Source of the DNA: Anaerolineae bacterium
GTDB lineage: Bacteria > Chloroflexota > Anaerolineae > Anaerolineales > Anaerolineaceae
Length of the DNA stretch: 64,000 nt
NCBI GenBank assembly: GCA_013178095.1
Contig: JABLXK010000012.1
Span: forward strand, 39,692-103,691
Direction of reading: 5' to 3'
This document shows positions 46,705-54,963 of the stretch, in pieces. The position numbers and the translations under genes were made by a program. The stretch's first letter is position 1. Every line of letters begins with the position of its first letter. The notes under the pieces are model-generated. The model ran no database searches. It was given only the letters and a program-made list of their open reading frames with translations, and was not told the DNA's origin.

Positions 46705-48611
46705 TGCGATTTGCGTTGATTGGGCAGCCGAACTGCGGAAAAAGCACATTGTTTAATCAGGTTGCCGGCTATAAAGCTGAGACCGGTAATTTTGCCGGTA
46801 CCACGGTTACCTTTACGGAAACGAAAGTACGCGTTCTGGGCGATGTGGTTGAGTTGGTCGACTTGCCCGGCACCTATACCTTGTTGGGCACCAATCCGGC
46901 TGAACGGGTTGTTTTAGACTATCTTGTCGATAAACCCGTGGATGCCATTATTAATGTCATCGATGCTACCCACTTGGTGCAGGGATTAACATTAACGCTG
47001 GAATTGATGGAATTGGGCCGCCCGCTGGTGCTGGTCATCAATATGATGGATGAAGCCAAGCGCCAGGGATTGAAACTGGATGGTGAAAAATTGGAGTCTC
47101 TTCTGGGTATCCCGGTCATGCCCATGATCGCCACGCGCGGGCAGGGCATCCGCGAGGCCTTTACCCGCACCTGGCATATTGCTCAGGAAAAACGCATCCC
47201 AACCCCCAAGGTCTATTCCGAAGAAATTGAAAAATCGGTAATTTCTTTGAAGGAAGAACTGGAAAAGGATAATTATCCGGTCAGCCGGCGGGCAATCGTG
47301 GTCAAACTGCTCGAAGGCGATCCTGTCTTAACGGAACAGGTTTCTCGAAAAATCCCCCACGTCTTGGAACATATCCAAAAGGAATTGGATGTGCTTTGCC
47401 ATCAGTCCTCGCGCCAGGCTGTTTGGTTGATCGCCAGTGAACGGCAGCGCCTCGCCCGCGAGATGGCTCGCAAGGTTTCCAGCCAGCAGCAAACCCAACT
47501 GACGCTGCGCGACCGCCTGGACGATTATCTCCTGCATCCATTCTGGGGATATGTCTTCTTGTTGGCTATCCTTGGCTTGTTCTTTTACGTCGTGTACGGC
47601 TTTGGCAAAATGTTGGAAGAGCCCTTGCTGAATTTCTTCAACCATTTGGATATGCTCATTCTCAACGCGTTGCATGCCAACGGTTTTATCGCTCAAGTGG
47701 TTTCCGGTGCGGTTCAGGGAATTTCTGGTGGGTTGGCCATCGTGCTCCCTTACCTGGTGCCTTTCCTGGTCGGGCTTGGTTTCCTGGAGGATATCGGTTA
47801 CCTCACCCGTATCGCCTTCATGATGGATTCGCTGATGCACCGCATGGGATTGCATGGCAAAGCCATTGTTCCGTTTATCCTGGGATATGGCTGCAATGTC
47901 CCGGCGATCATGTCCACCCGCATCATGGAAGATAAACGCGATCGTTTTCTCAGCGCTGCGCTTTCTACCATGGTACCCTGCGCTGCTCGCCTGGCGGTGG
48001 TGTTCGGTTTGGTGGCTTTTTACGTTGGCCCTTGGGCGGCGTTGGGGATTTACTTCTACAACCTGCTGATCATTGCCATCACCGGCCGTATCATCACCAT
48101 ATTCCTGCCCGAAGATTCCCCCGGCCTTATTCTGGAAATGCCGGTCTACCGCTGGCCGACCGTGAAAACGATCACGGCCAAGGCTTGGTTCCGCATCCGC
48201 GAGTTTATCTTTGAAGCCTGGCCGATATTAATCATCGGCAGCGTCGTGCTGGCCATCATGAATTATTTCTCGGTAACCCGTTATCTGGACGCGCTGCTGC
48301 AGCCTTTCAATTGGCTGCTAGGATTGCCTCGCGAAGTCGGCACACCCCTGATCTTCGGCATTTTCCGCAAGGAGCTATCATTGATTATGCTAGCGCAAGC
48401 CTTCGGCACTACCAATTACGCGGCTATCATGACCCCTCAGCAAATGGTTGTCTTCACGGTATTCGTGGTGTTCTACGTCCCCTGCCTGGCGACCATCATT
48501 TCCATCCGCAATGAATTGGGCGCTAAAGCCATGTGGGCGATCAGCGCGCTGACGGTGGTGGTGGCAACCTTCGCCGCCTTGCTCGTGCGCCTGGGATTCC
48601 TGCTTTTCTAA
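46704..48611 (+). CDS. feoB: Ferrous iron transporter FeoB
   Basis: 635 residues. The N-terminal G domain has G1 GQPNCGKST, G3 DLPGTY and G4 NMMD, followed by a helical linker and the membrane domain with the two gate motifs: GYGCNVPAIMSTR and a second gate half around the EVGTPLIFGIFRKELSLIMLA helix. Takes up Fe2+ through the cytoplasmic membrane. Somewhat shorter than E. coli FeoB but with all parts. Its last 4 nt overlap the end of a tiny gene on the other strand. The adjacent ferric-reductase-like gene would supply Fe2+. Confidence 0.95.
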   Translation: MRFALIGQPNCGKSTLFNQVAGYKAETGNFAGTTVTFTETKVRVLGDVVELVDLPGTYTLLGTNPAERVVLDYLVDKPVDAIINVIDATHLVQGLTLTLELMELGRPLVLVINMMDEAKRQGLKLDGEKLESLLGIPVMPMIATRGQGIREAFTRTWHIAQEKRIPTPKVYSEEIEKSVISLKEELEKDNYPVSRRAIVVKLLEGDPVLTEQVSRKIPHVLEHIQKELDVLCHQSSRQAVWLIASERQRLAREMARKVSSQQQTQLTLRDRLDDYLLHPFWGYVFLLAILGLFFYVVYGFGKMLEEPLLNFFNHLDMLILNALHANGFIAQVVSGAVQGISGGLAIVLPYLVPFLVGLGFLEDIGYLTRIAFMMDSLMHRMGLHGKAIVPFILGYGCNVPAIMSTRIMEDKRDRFLSAALSTMVPCAARLAVVFGLVAFYVGPWAALGIYFYNLLIIAITGRIITIFLPEDSPGLILEMPVYRWPTVKTITAKAWFRIREFIFEAWPILIIGSVVLAIMNYFSVTRYLDALLQPFNWLLGLPREVGTPLIFGIFRKELSLIMLAQAFGTTNYAAIMTPQQMVVFTVFVVFYVPCLATIISIRNELGAKAMWAISALTVVVATFAALLVRLGFLLF

Positions 48612-48706
48612 ACAATCGCGGGCTTTACGAATGCGAATATCAGCGCCAATAAAATGGCGCTGATTGCGATGGCGTAAACCAGCATTTTGGCGTATCTCTG
48701 TCGCAT
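48608..48706 (-). CDS. 32-residue membrane miniprotein
   Basis: A 32-codon frame starting ATG at 48706. A good RBS (AAGGAG, 6 nt before) overlaps the stop region of the upstream reductase gene, so it is a translationally coupled last gene of that operon. The product begins MRQRYAKM and then has one hydrophobic helix (about residues 9-27) ending KPAIV: a typical positive-inside single-pass microprotein. No homology is claimed. Its location suggests an accessory role to the ferric-reductase-like protein or to FeoB. Confidence 0.65.
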   Translation of the reverse strand: MRQRYAKMLVYAIAISAILLALIFAFVKPAIV

Positions 48707-48716
48707 GGTAGTCTCC

Positions 48717-50048
48717 TTATGCCAGCGCGAAGCGTTCCGAATGGATCTGACTCTCGTTGAACCCGGCCTGCATTAAAGCTTTCTCCACCGCGTTCATCAT
48801 GGGGGCGGGGCCGCACAGGAATACTTCGCTGTTCCCGTTCAACCATTCTGCGGGTACGGACTTTCGGATAATGTCCGCGTTCAGAAAACCGGATTCTCCC
48901 TGCCAGCCTGCATCCGGGCGTTCGATGATGTACACCAATTGCATGTTCAACTTTTGCTGCAAAGTTTCCATTTCTTCCCGGAAAGTGGTGGCATCCCAAG
49001 TCTGGTTGGCGTAAAGCACGCGCACGGGGCGCTTGTCGCCGCGCTCGGCCATGCTGCGCAGCATGCTCATGATCGGCGTAACGCCGATGCCGCCCGGGAT
49101 GAAAACGAGGTTTTTTGCTTGCGGGTAGCGGTCAATGCTAAATGAGCCGTACGGCCCGTCTATGTAAACCTTGTCGCCCGGTTTGAGTGCCTGGATTTTG
49201 GATGTAAATTTGCCCAGGTTTTTGATCGACATTTCGATATGGTCGTCCTGTTCGGAACTGGAGGCTAATGAGAAGGGATGTTCGCTGTCGGAAAAAGGCG
49301 TTTTCCAGGCAGTCAGCCAGGCGAATTGGCCCGGCATGAAGCGCAGGGCTTTACCCCTGGCGGGTGCCAGCGCAACTGTCCAAACGTCCCCGCGTTCTTT
49401 GCGGATTTCTTTGACAATGTAAGGATTGCGCATCAATTTCAACGGATAGATGATGCGCGTGTAAATCAGCATCAGCAGGAACAAGACGGTGTATCCGATC
49501 CACACCGCCCGTTTCCAGGGCAGGTTCGTATAGTCGCCTGTATTGAAGATGTGTAGAAGCGCCAAACCGACCATCATCGTTGCCAGGATGCCATGCCAGA
49601 CTTTCCAGAAACCATAAGGGATTTTCAGCTTTTGCCGGTACTCTGCCATCCAGACGACGCCGATCAGCAGAATGATTGCCAGCACGCCGAACCTGGCCCG
49701 CCAGGGGGCGCTGAACAGGTTCAACAGGCGCAAATAGCGCGCGTCCAGGATGAATAACAGCAGGGGATGGGCGAACACCATCAAAAATGCCGCAATGCCG
49801 ATTTGGCGGTGGAAATGATAAACGATATCGGTGCCGAAGGGTTGGTTGAAAAATTTCAAGCGCGCGCTGGTCACAAATTGCAGCGCCATGATTGCCAGTC
49901 CGCTGAAACCCAGACTGACGGAAAAGTCCAGCAGGGGCGGGCGGCCGCTGTTTTTTGGTCCGGTTAATAAAATTACCAGGGGAGTGAGTGTGAGAATGAC
50001 GTATAGCGATCCCCAAATCAGGCCGGAAACAAGATTCTTTGTTCTCAT
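48717..50048 (-). CDS. Ferric-reductase-like flavocytochrome (FAD/NAD-binding)
   Basis: 443 residues. The N-terminal six-helix ferric-reductase-like domain has haem-candidate His residues in FHRQIGIAAFLMVFAHP and VWHGILATMMVGLALLH. It is followed by an FAD domain (HPFSLASS) and an NAD(P) domain (IPGGIGVTPIMSML and FLCGPAPMMNAVEKAL). It would move electrons from NAD(P)H through FAD and haem across the membrane, for example to Fe3+ outside. It converges on feoAB, which supports ferric iron reduction. RBS AAAGGTG supports the start. Confidence 0.9.
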   Translation of the reverse strand: MRTKNLVSGLIWGSLYVILTLTPLVILLTGPKNSGRPPLLDFSVSLGFSGLAIMALQFVTSARLKFFNQPFGTDIVYHFHRQIGIAAFLMVFAHPLLLFILDARYLRLLNLFSAPWRARFGVLAIILLIGVVWMAEYRQKLKIPYGFWKVWHGILATMMVGLALLHIFNTGDYTNLPWKRAVWIGYTVLFLLMLIYTRIIYPLKLMRNPYIVKEIRKERGDVWTVALAPARGKALRFMPGQFAWLTAWKTPFSDSEHPFSLASSSEQDDHIEMSIKNLGKFTSKIQALKPGDKVYIDGPYGSFSIDRYPQAKNLVFIPGGIGVTPIMSMLRSMAERGDKRPVRVLYANQTWDATTFREEMETLQQKLNMQLVYIIERPDAGWQGESGFLNADIIRKSVPAEWLNGNSEVFLCGPAPMMNAVEKALMQAGFNESQIHSERFALA

Positions 50049-50119
50049 GAGTACACCTTTCGGAGATGATTTATAACTGTTATCTTAGCGCATTTTTATA
50101 AGAGACGTATATGTGTGCG

Positions 50120-51067
50120 TTAACGCTTGTTGAGTTCTTTCATGATCCTTTCGGCTTCCTCGCAGCCTTTGAATTGTTTTTCGAGTTTTCTGAATGCACT
50201 GGTGTGTGCGTATCGCCGGCCGTTCACTTCTTTGAGCCCCAGCTTTTTGTGCAGCATTTCGTGATATAGCACGTATGCCACCAAAATCTTTGGAACGTCG
50301 CGGTTGTCCAACCTTCGGCTGATACTGATGGTATCCCCGTCCGGCTGGTAGGTTCCCAGTCGGCGCAATGAACCGCGCGCGCTCCATGTCAGGCGGGGTT
50401 GGCTCATCTCGCCTTTGAAATATTCCTCGTTTATTTCCCTGAAAAGCGCCGGCAGGTCGTAAACCCTGCCGCTGCCGGCAACCTGATTTTGGCCGTTGTT
50501 AGCCTGCAATGCGGAGTGGATTTTGGCGTATTCAGTGGATGCGGCGTATGCTCTGATCGCGTCCAACCTTGCTTTTGTCCGTCGCTGCAGAGCAGCCTCA
50601 ATGATGGTCTTTTTGATTTCCCTTGGAGCGTTGAGAAAACCCTCGTTGATTTGCAGGATCACCAGCCGCCCCGTCTTGAGGCTGCGGAATAGGTAACCCG
50701 AGTTGCCGATTTCAACGCGGATCATGTCTCCTATCTTTTTCTTTGCCAGTGAGGGAAAAACTTCCACGAGAATGCTGTAAAAATCTGCTTGGGTGTAGAG
50801 GTGGTTGAGCAGCCATTTGCGCTGCCCCAGGAATTTGAGCCATTGATACGCTCTGAAAGATGGCGTGGGCAGGTCTTCAGGGCTGCCGCCCCTTTTCTCG
50901 CAAAGCCGGTTTACTTTCCCGGTGATCTGCAGGATGCTCTGAAGCAAGGTCTCGATCTCTGTTTCCCTCAGGTTGCCGTCAGATTGAGCCAGGGTCATTG
51001 CCAGCTTGTCAATGTGTTGTTGAATTTGGCTGGTGGATGCGATCAGATTGGTGATTCGTATGGACAT
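50120..51067 (-). CDS. SprT-like zinc metalloprotein
   Basis: 315 residues. The C-terminal ~130 residues carry an SprT-like zinc site: His269-Glu270-x-x-His273 (YHEMLH) and a third likely ligand His288 (RYAHTSAF), preceded by EINEEYFKGEMSQPRLTWS as in that family. The N-terminal ~190 residues are mostly helical and not recognised, with a GEIGNSGYLFRSLKTG-like stretch in the middle. SprT/Spartan domains cleave DNA-protein crosslinks in eukaryotes. The bacterial role is unclear. RBS AGGAAAA. Confidence 0.8.
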   Translation of the reverse strand: MSIRITNLIASTSQIQQHIDKLAMTLAQSDGNLRETEIETLLQSILQITGKVNRLCEKRGGSPEDLPTPSFRAYQWLKFLGQRKWLLNHLYTQADFYSILVEVFPSLAKKKIGDMIRVEIGNSGYLFRSLKTGRLVILQINEGFLNAPREIKKTIIEAALQRRTKARLDAIRAYAASTEYAKIHSALQANNGQNQVAGSGRVYDLPALFREINEEYFKGEMSQPRLTWSARGSLRRLGTYQPDGDTISISRRLDNRDVPKILVAYVLYHEMLHKKLGLKEVNGRRYAHTSAFRKLEKQFKGCEEAERIMKELNKR

Positions 51068-51306
51068 GCTTTTTCCTGTTCGCCCTATTTTACCTGCTGG
51101 AAAGCGTTATTGAAACCTATATGAATTTCTAATAAAATTTAGATTGTTTAATCTGTTCAATTTACTGGAATTGGAGTAATATAGCGCCACTTAACGCATG
51201 TGTAAAATAAAGAAGATTTTGCAGTATTGTAAGAAGTATTCTTAAGCGGGTATCTAAATGCGGAATGCATTAAAAAATTCTTTATTATAAGAAAGAGGAG
51301 ATAGAC

Positions 51307-51507
51307 ATGATTCAAAGTGCCGAATGTCCGCAATGCGGCAGTGAGGTATCAGTAGGCTCGCAGCCCCGGATTGGCAAGCTGGTGGAATGCAAAAGCTGTG
51401 GAGCTGAACTGGAAGTTGTCTGGCTGGATCCCCTGGAATTGGATTGGCCGATGATGGATGAAGACGAAGAAGATTTGGACGATGAATTAGATGACGAGGA
51501 ATATTAA
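51307..51507 (+). CDS. LysW-like acidic zinc-ribbon protein
   Basis: 66 residues. A zinc ribbon uses Cys7, Cys10, Cys28 and Cys31 (CPQC...CKSC), with the LysW phrases GKLVECKSCGAELEVV and LDPLEL. A very acidic tail (DEDEEDLDDELDDEEY) follows. LysW carries amino-adipate or glutamate on its C-terminal Glu in an EDWGE motif. Here that motif is replaced by a tail ending in Tyr, so carrier function is doubtful. No lysX or lysZ is near. RBS AAAGAGGAG. A terminator follows. Confidence 0.85.
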   Translation: MIQSAECPQCGSEVSVGSQPRIGKLVECKSCGAELEVVWLDPLELDWPMMDEDEEDLDDELDDEEY

Positions 51508-51541
51508 AGAGATTCGTTAATCATTATTACAATCTGTTTAT

Positions 51542-51575
51542 AAAGCCGGCAGAATACCGCCGGCTTTGTTTATTT
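51542..51575 (+). terminator. Rho-independent terminator
   Basis: AAAGCCGGC / GCCGGCTTT, then GTTTATTT. Confidence 0.9.
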
Positions 51576-51747
51576 GTACGATGGCTCTATGTATAATTGA
51601 AGGGGATGTATGAAAAAGCAATCGAGATGATTATTCAACATTTTAATCAATTACCAAATCGCCGGATCGGTTACTGCATAAGGAATGTATGGGCTTTTTA
51701 GTTACTCATTTCTTGGCAAATGATGAACGGAGGCTGAAGGGAGAAAT

Positions 51748-52863
51748 ATGAAATCTCATAAAACGATTTTTGTTATCTCGCTGATCATACTGGTCTCATT
51801 GGCCTGTTCTGAACCGATCAATCTTTCTACCTGGTTGGCGCCCTCGCGCGAAGCCTTGAAAGATATTTTCACCCTCCTGGGTGCCGTTACGCCGCAGGTT
51901 GAGGAAGCGGGGAAAACTGAACCAGGTGCTGCTTTGACACCAATGGCGACTGAATTGGCGATAACCGCAACGGTCTTGCCTGAAATCGCGCAAACGCCTT
52001 CCGCAGCCGCTGCTGCCGCGTCGGTTGACGAAGTGGCTGCCGACGTACCTTCCGGTCGTATTCTTTACACTTGCCAGGTGGATAAAACCTCCGGACATGA
52101 CCAGATTTGCTTGATCAATGCAGACGGAACCGGTTTCACCCAATTGACGGATGATTCTGCCCTCCAGCATCTTTATCCCTCCTGGGCGCCTGATGGGTTG
52201 AGTTTTGTGTTTACCGGCATCAAGGACGGCATTGCCAGGATTTATGAAATGACCCTTTCTGGTAATTTGAAAGTTATCGGAGACGTCTCTGGCCAACTTT
52301 ACGCTCCCATGATCTCGCCGGATGGGAAGAAAATTGTCTTCCAGCGCTATATCAGCAATGACGAGCAGTATATTTCGGTCATGAACCGCGACGGCAGCGC
52401 GTTGATGGATCTGGTTGAATACTATGGCGCCAAGGACCCGGTTTGGTCGGTGGACGGAAAATCCATCCTGTTTACAGCCGCCGAAGAGGGTACGACCGAA
52501 ACCTATGTGATGAATTCAAGCGGCGTTACCATCCAAAAAGTGGCTGGGTTGAGCGGTTTGGCCGGTCGCCCGGATTGGTCATTGCAGGGAGCGATCGTCA
52601 CCTATTCCGGCAGTCGCGATAAACATAATCGCGAGATTGTTCTGATGGAAAAAGATGAATTGCCGGTAACGCTCACCAATACGGGTGATAACCTCTCGCC
52701 TTCCTTTTCACCGGATGGGGAGTGGATCGCGTTCACTTCCTATAGAGACTCCGAGTGGCATATGGATGGCTGCGAGATCTACATTATGCGCAAGGATGGC
52801 ACGGATGTGCGCCGCCTGACCGAAAATGATTATTGCGATTATCAACCCCGTTGGGGAAAATAA
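51748..52863 (+). CDS. TolB-like beta-propeller lipoprotein
   Basis: 371 residues. The signal ends SLAC (Cys20). A ~75-residue low-complexity linker follows, then five to six WD40-like/TolB repeats of the form PSWAPDG, MISPDGKKIVFQR, PVWSVDGKSILFTA and PSFSPDGEWIAFTSY. It is a surface-anchored propeller, probably for protein or glycan binding. In Gram-negatives TolB belongs to the Tol-Pal system, but this protein stands alone. RBS AGGG...GAGAA is weak but the start fits the signal peptide. Confidence 0.88.
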   Translation: MKSHKTIFVISLIILVSLACSEPINLSTWLAPSREALKDIFTLLGAVTPQVEEAGKTEPGAALTPMATELAITATVLPEIAQTPSAAAAAASVDEVAADVPSGRILYTCQVDKTSGHDQICLINADGTGFTQLTDDSALQHLYPSWAPDGLSFVFTGIKDGIARIYEMTLSGNLKVIGDVSGQLYAPMISPDGKKIVFQRYISNDEQYISVMNRDGSALMDLVEYYGAKDPVWSVDGKSILFTAAEEGTTETYVMNSSGVTIQKVAGLSGLAGRPDWSLQGAIVTYSGSRDKHNREIVLMEKDELPVTLTNTGDNLSPSFSPDGEWIAFTSYRDSEWHMDGCEIYIMRKDGTDVRRLTENDYCDYQPRWGK

Positions 52864-52927
52864 TAGTTTGATTGGGGAGAATTAATCCTGGGGCGAAATC
52901 TGGATTTCACGATGGATATGGATAAGG

Positions 52928-52958
52928 AAAAGGGCTCGAAAAAATGAGCCCTTTTTTC
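52928..52958 (+). terminator. Rho-independent terminator
   Basis: AAAAGGGCTC / GAGCCCTTTT, then TTCTT, 64 nt after the stop of the propeller gene. The remainder of the gap to 53174 holds no gene. A TAGAAT (53072-53077) could be the -10 of the next operon. Confidence 0.88.
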
Positions 52959-53174
52959 TTAAAAACAATTGATGCCGAATGATTAATCGCTGTTGAATTG
53001 ATCGAGTTGGGTCTGAAAAAATGAGTGATGAGATTATTCGCAAATTTGCGGGATGAACGTCATTTTTCTGGTAGAATCAATCTTTAATAGTTTTCCTGAG
53101 GAGGTGGTAGGTATTGATTGGAAGTTGGTTTGGTAAAGTTCGCGCTAATTTGTCAAAAATTTTGGAGGAGAACA

Positions 53175-54857
53175 ATGAGTAAAAACAAGTTACAAAAGAT
53201 TTTTGTATTTGTACTGCTTGCCGGTTTGCTGTTGGTTGCTTGCCAACCTGCTGCCGCGCCCGCTGAAGAAGCTGCTCCTGCTGAAGAAGCCGCTCCCGCG
53301 GAAGAAGTTGCACCGGCTGAAGAAGCTGCTGCTGAAGCACCCGCAGGTCCCGTTTGGACCAAGGAACTGCGCCAGGCTTTCGCTGCCGCTATCGATCGTG
53401 AAGCTATCGTTGACCGCGTTTTCGAAGGTCGCAATACCCCTGCCTACCACATGGTTCCGCCGGGCTATCCCTATGCCACCGAACCATTCCTGGATAAATA
53501 TGGTACTCGCGATCTCGACCTGGCCAAGCAATTGCTGACCGATGCCGGTTACACTGCCGATAATCCTTTCGTTTTTGATCTGTGGTATCCCCCTGAGCAC
53601 TACGGCACCACCACCGCTGATGTTATGCAAGTGATCAAGGAACAGGTCGAGGAAACCGGTTTGGCAAAAGTCAATCTGCAGTCCATGAACTGGGCTGAGT
53701 ATGTCGATGGATTCGTTGCTGGCGATCTGCCCCTGTTCATCCTGGGTTGGTTCCCCGATTTCGTCGATCCCGACACCTGGTTGACCCCCTTCGCTTCCTG
53801 CATCCAGTCACCCGATAACGGCGTGAACTACTGCAACGAGGAAATGGATTCCCTGCTGCAGGCAGCCGCTGCCGCCACGGACGAAACCGAACGCGCTTCC
53901 CTGTACAAACAGGTTGGCGAATTCTATGCGGAAGACATCCCCACCATCCCGTTGTTCTGGGAGCCGGAATTCATCACCTTCCGCAATGGCGTTGAGGGCA
54001 TCACCATCGGCGCTCCGTTCGAATTTAACTATCATGTCCTCAGCTTTGCTGACGGCTATGTTACCGCTTCCGGTGATCCTGATACCATCATCATCGGCAC
54101 CACCGATGAGGTCAACAGCCTGGATGCCAATGATTCATATTCCACCCATGACTGGGAGATCATCAAGAACACCGGACTGGCTCTTATGAGCTACACCCCC
54201 GGTACCGCCGATCTGGTTCCCGGCGCTGCCGCCGACTTCCCGGTGGTTTCCGATGAGGGCAAGACCTATACCTTCACGTTGAAACCCGGCCAGGTCTTCG
54301 CCGACGGCACTCCGCTGACCGCTTCTGCCTATGTCTATGCCTGGGACCGCTTTAACACCCTCGAGGGTCAGGTTTCCGGCTTGGTGCAGGTCTATGTTGA
54401 GAGCGTCGAAGCTCCCGATGATCTGACCGTTGTCTACCACCTGAAGAACCCCATTGGCTTCTTCTCCGCGCTTGCTGCCACAGCCCCGTTTGTCGCTGTG
54501 AACCCCAACGAATTCCCCGCGGATGCCATTGTTCAATTCCCCGAAAAGCTGGATGGAATTGGCCGCTACAAGATGGTCTCGCACGTCCCCGGCGAGCAAA
54601 TGGTTCTGGAAGCCAACGACCTCTATGCGGGTAATGATCCCGCTATCATCAAGACGGTCATTATCAAGTACTTTGCTGATCCCACCACCATGGCCAACGC
54701 TGTGGAAAAGGGCGAGATCGACGTTGCCTGGCGCACGCTCGGTCCGGTGGAGTCTACCAGACTCCAGTCGGTTGAAGGTTTGACTGTACAGAAGATCGAT
54801 GCGCCCACACTGCGCTACTTGGTCTTCAACCACACTTACGGTATGACCGCTGAGTAA
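53175..54857 (+). CDS. Oligopeptide-type ABC substrate-binding lipoprotein, apparently circularly permuted
   Basis: 560 residues from the ATG behind TTGGAGGAG. The signal ends LVAC (Cys23), followed by an Ala-Pro-Glu-Glu repeat linker. The body is SBP_bac_5 in the wrong order. Residues about 60-293 are the normal C-terminal half: LRQAFAAAIDREAIVDRVFEG, LDLAKQLLTDAGY, ILGWFPDF and IPLFWEPE. Residues about 300-560 are the normal N-terminal half: GTTDEVNSLDANDSYS, YTFTLKPGQVFADGTPLTA, LDGIGRYKMVSH and AVEKGEIDVAWR. They end at TLRYLVFNHT, where a normal protein would run on into the RQAFAAAIDRE block. Both halves are complete, so the fold can still close. It heads the dpp/opp-type operon. Confidence 0.85.
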   Translation: MSKNKLQKIFVFVLLAGLLLVACQPAAAPAEEAAPAEEAAPAEEVAPAEEAAAEAPAGPVWTKELRQAFAAAIDREAIVDRVFEGRNTPAYHMVPPGYPYATEPFLDKYGTRDLDLAKQLLTDAGYTADNPFVFDLWYPPEHYGTTTADVMQVIKEQVEETGLAKVNLQSMNWAEYVDGFVAGDLPLFILGWFPDFVDPDTWLTPFASCIQSPDNGVNYCNEEMDSLLQAAAAATDETERASLYKQVGEFYAEDIPTIPLFWEPEFITFRNGVEGITIGAPFEFNYHVLSFADGYVTASGDPDTIIIGTTDEVNSLDANDSYSTHDWEIIKNTGLALMSYTPGTADLVPGAAADFPVVSDEGKTYTFTLKPGQVFADGTPLTASAYVYAWDRFNTLEGQVSGLVQVYVESVEAPDDLTVVYHLKNPIGFFSALAATAPFVAVNPNEFPADAIVQFPEKLDGIGRYKMVSHVPGEQMVLEANDLYAGNDPAIIKTVIIKYFADPTTMANAVEKGEIDVAWRTLGPVESTRLQSVEGLTVQKIDAPTLRYLVFNHTYGMTAE

Positions 54858-54869
54858 AAGGGAAAAACG

Positions 54870-54901
54870 ATTGATGAGGGTTAGAAATAACCCTCATCAA
54901 T
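54870..54901 (+). repeat. 14-bp intercistronic hairpin with a GAAA tetraloop
   Basis: ATTGATGAGGGTTA-gaaa-TAACCCTCATCAAT, with a GNRA loop and no T-run. Lies between the binding-protein gene and the permease genes, so it probably stabilises the upstream mRNA and lowers downstream expression. Confidence 0.85.
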
Positions 54902-54963
54902 TAATGCTCGTTCTGCAATTATTCTAATAATTCATAGAATTCAGGTTTTGGAGTTCGACCATC

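Noticed and set aside
51307..51507. Functional LysW carrier of lysine biosynthesis
   Set aside because: The C-terminal carrier motif is missing and no lys genes are linked.
53118..53174. Upstream start for the permuted binding protein
   Set aside because: It would add residues before the signal peptide, while the ATG at 53175 has a strong RBS and a standard lipoprotein signal.
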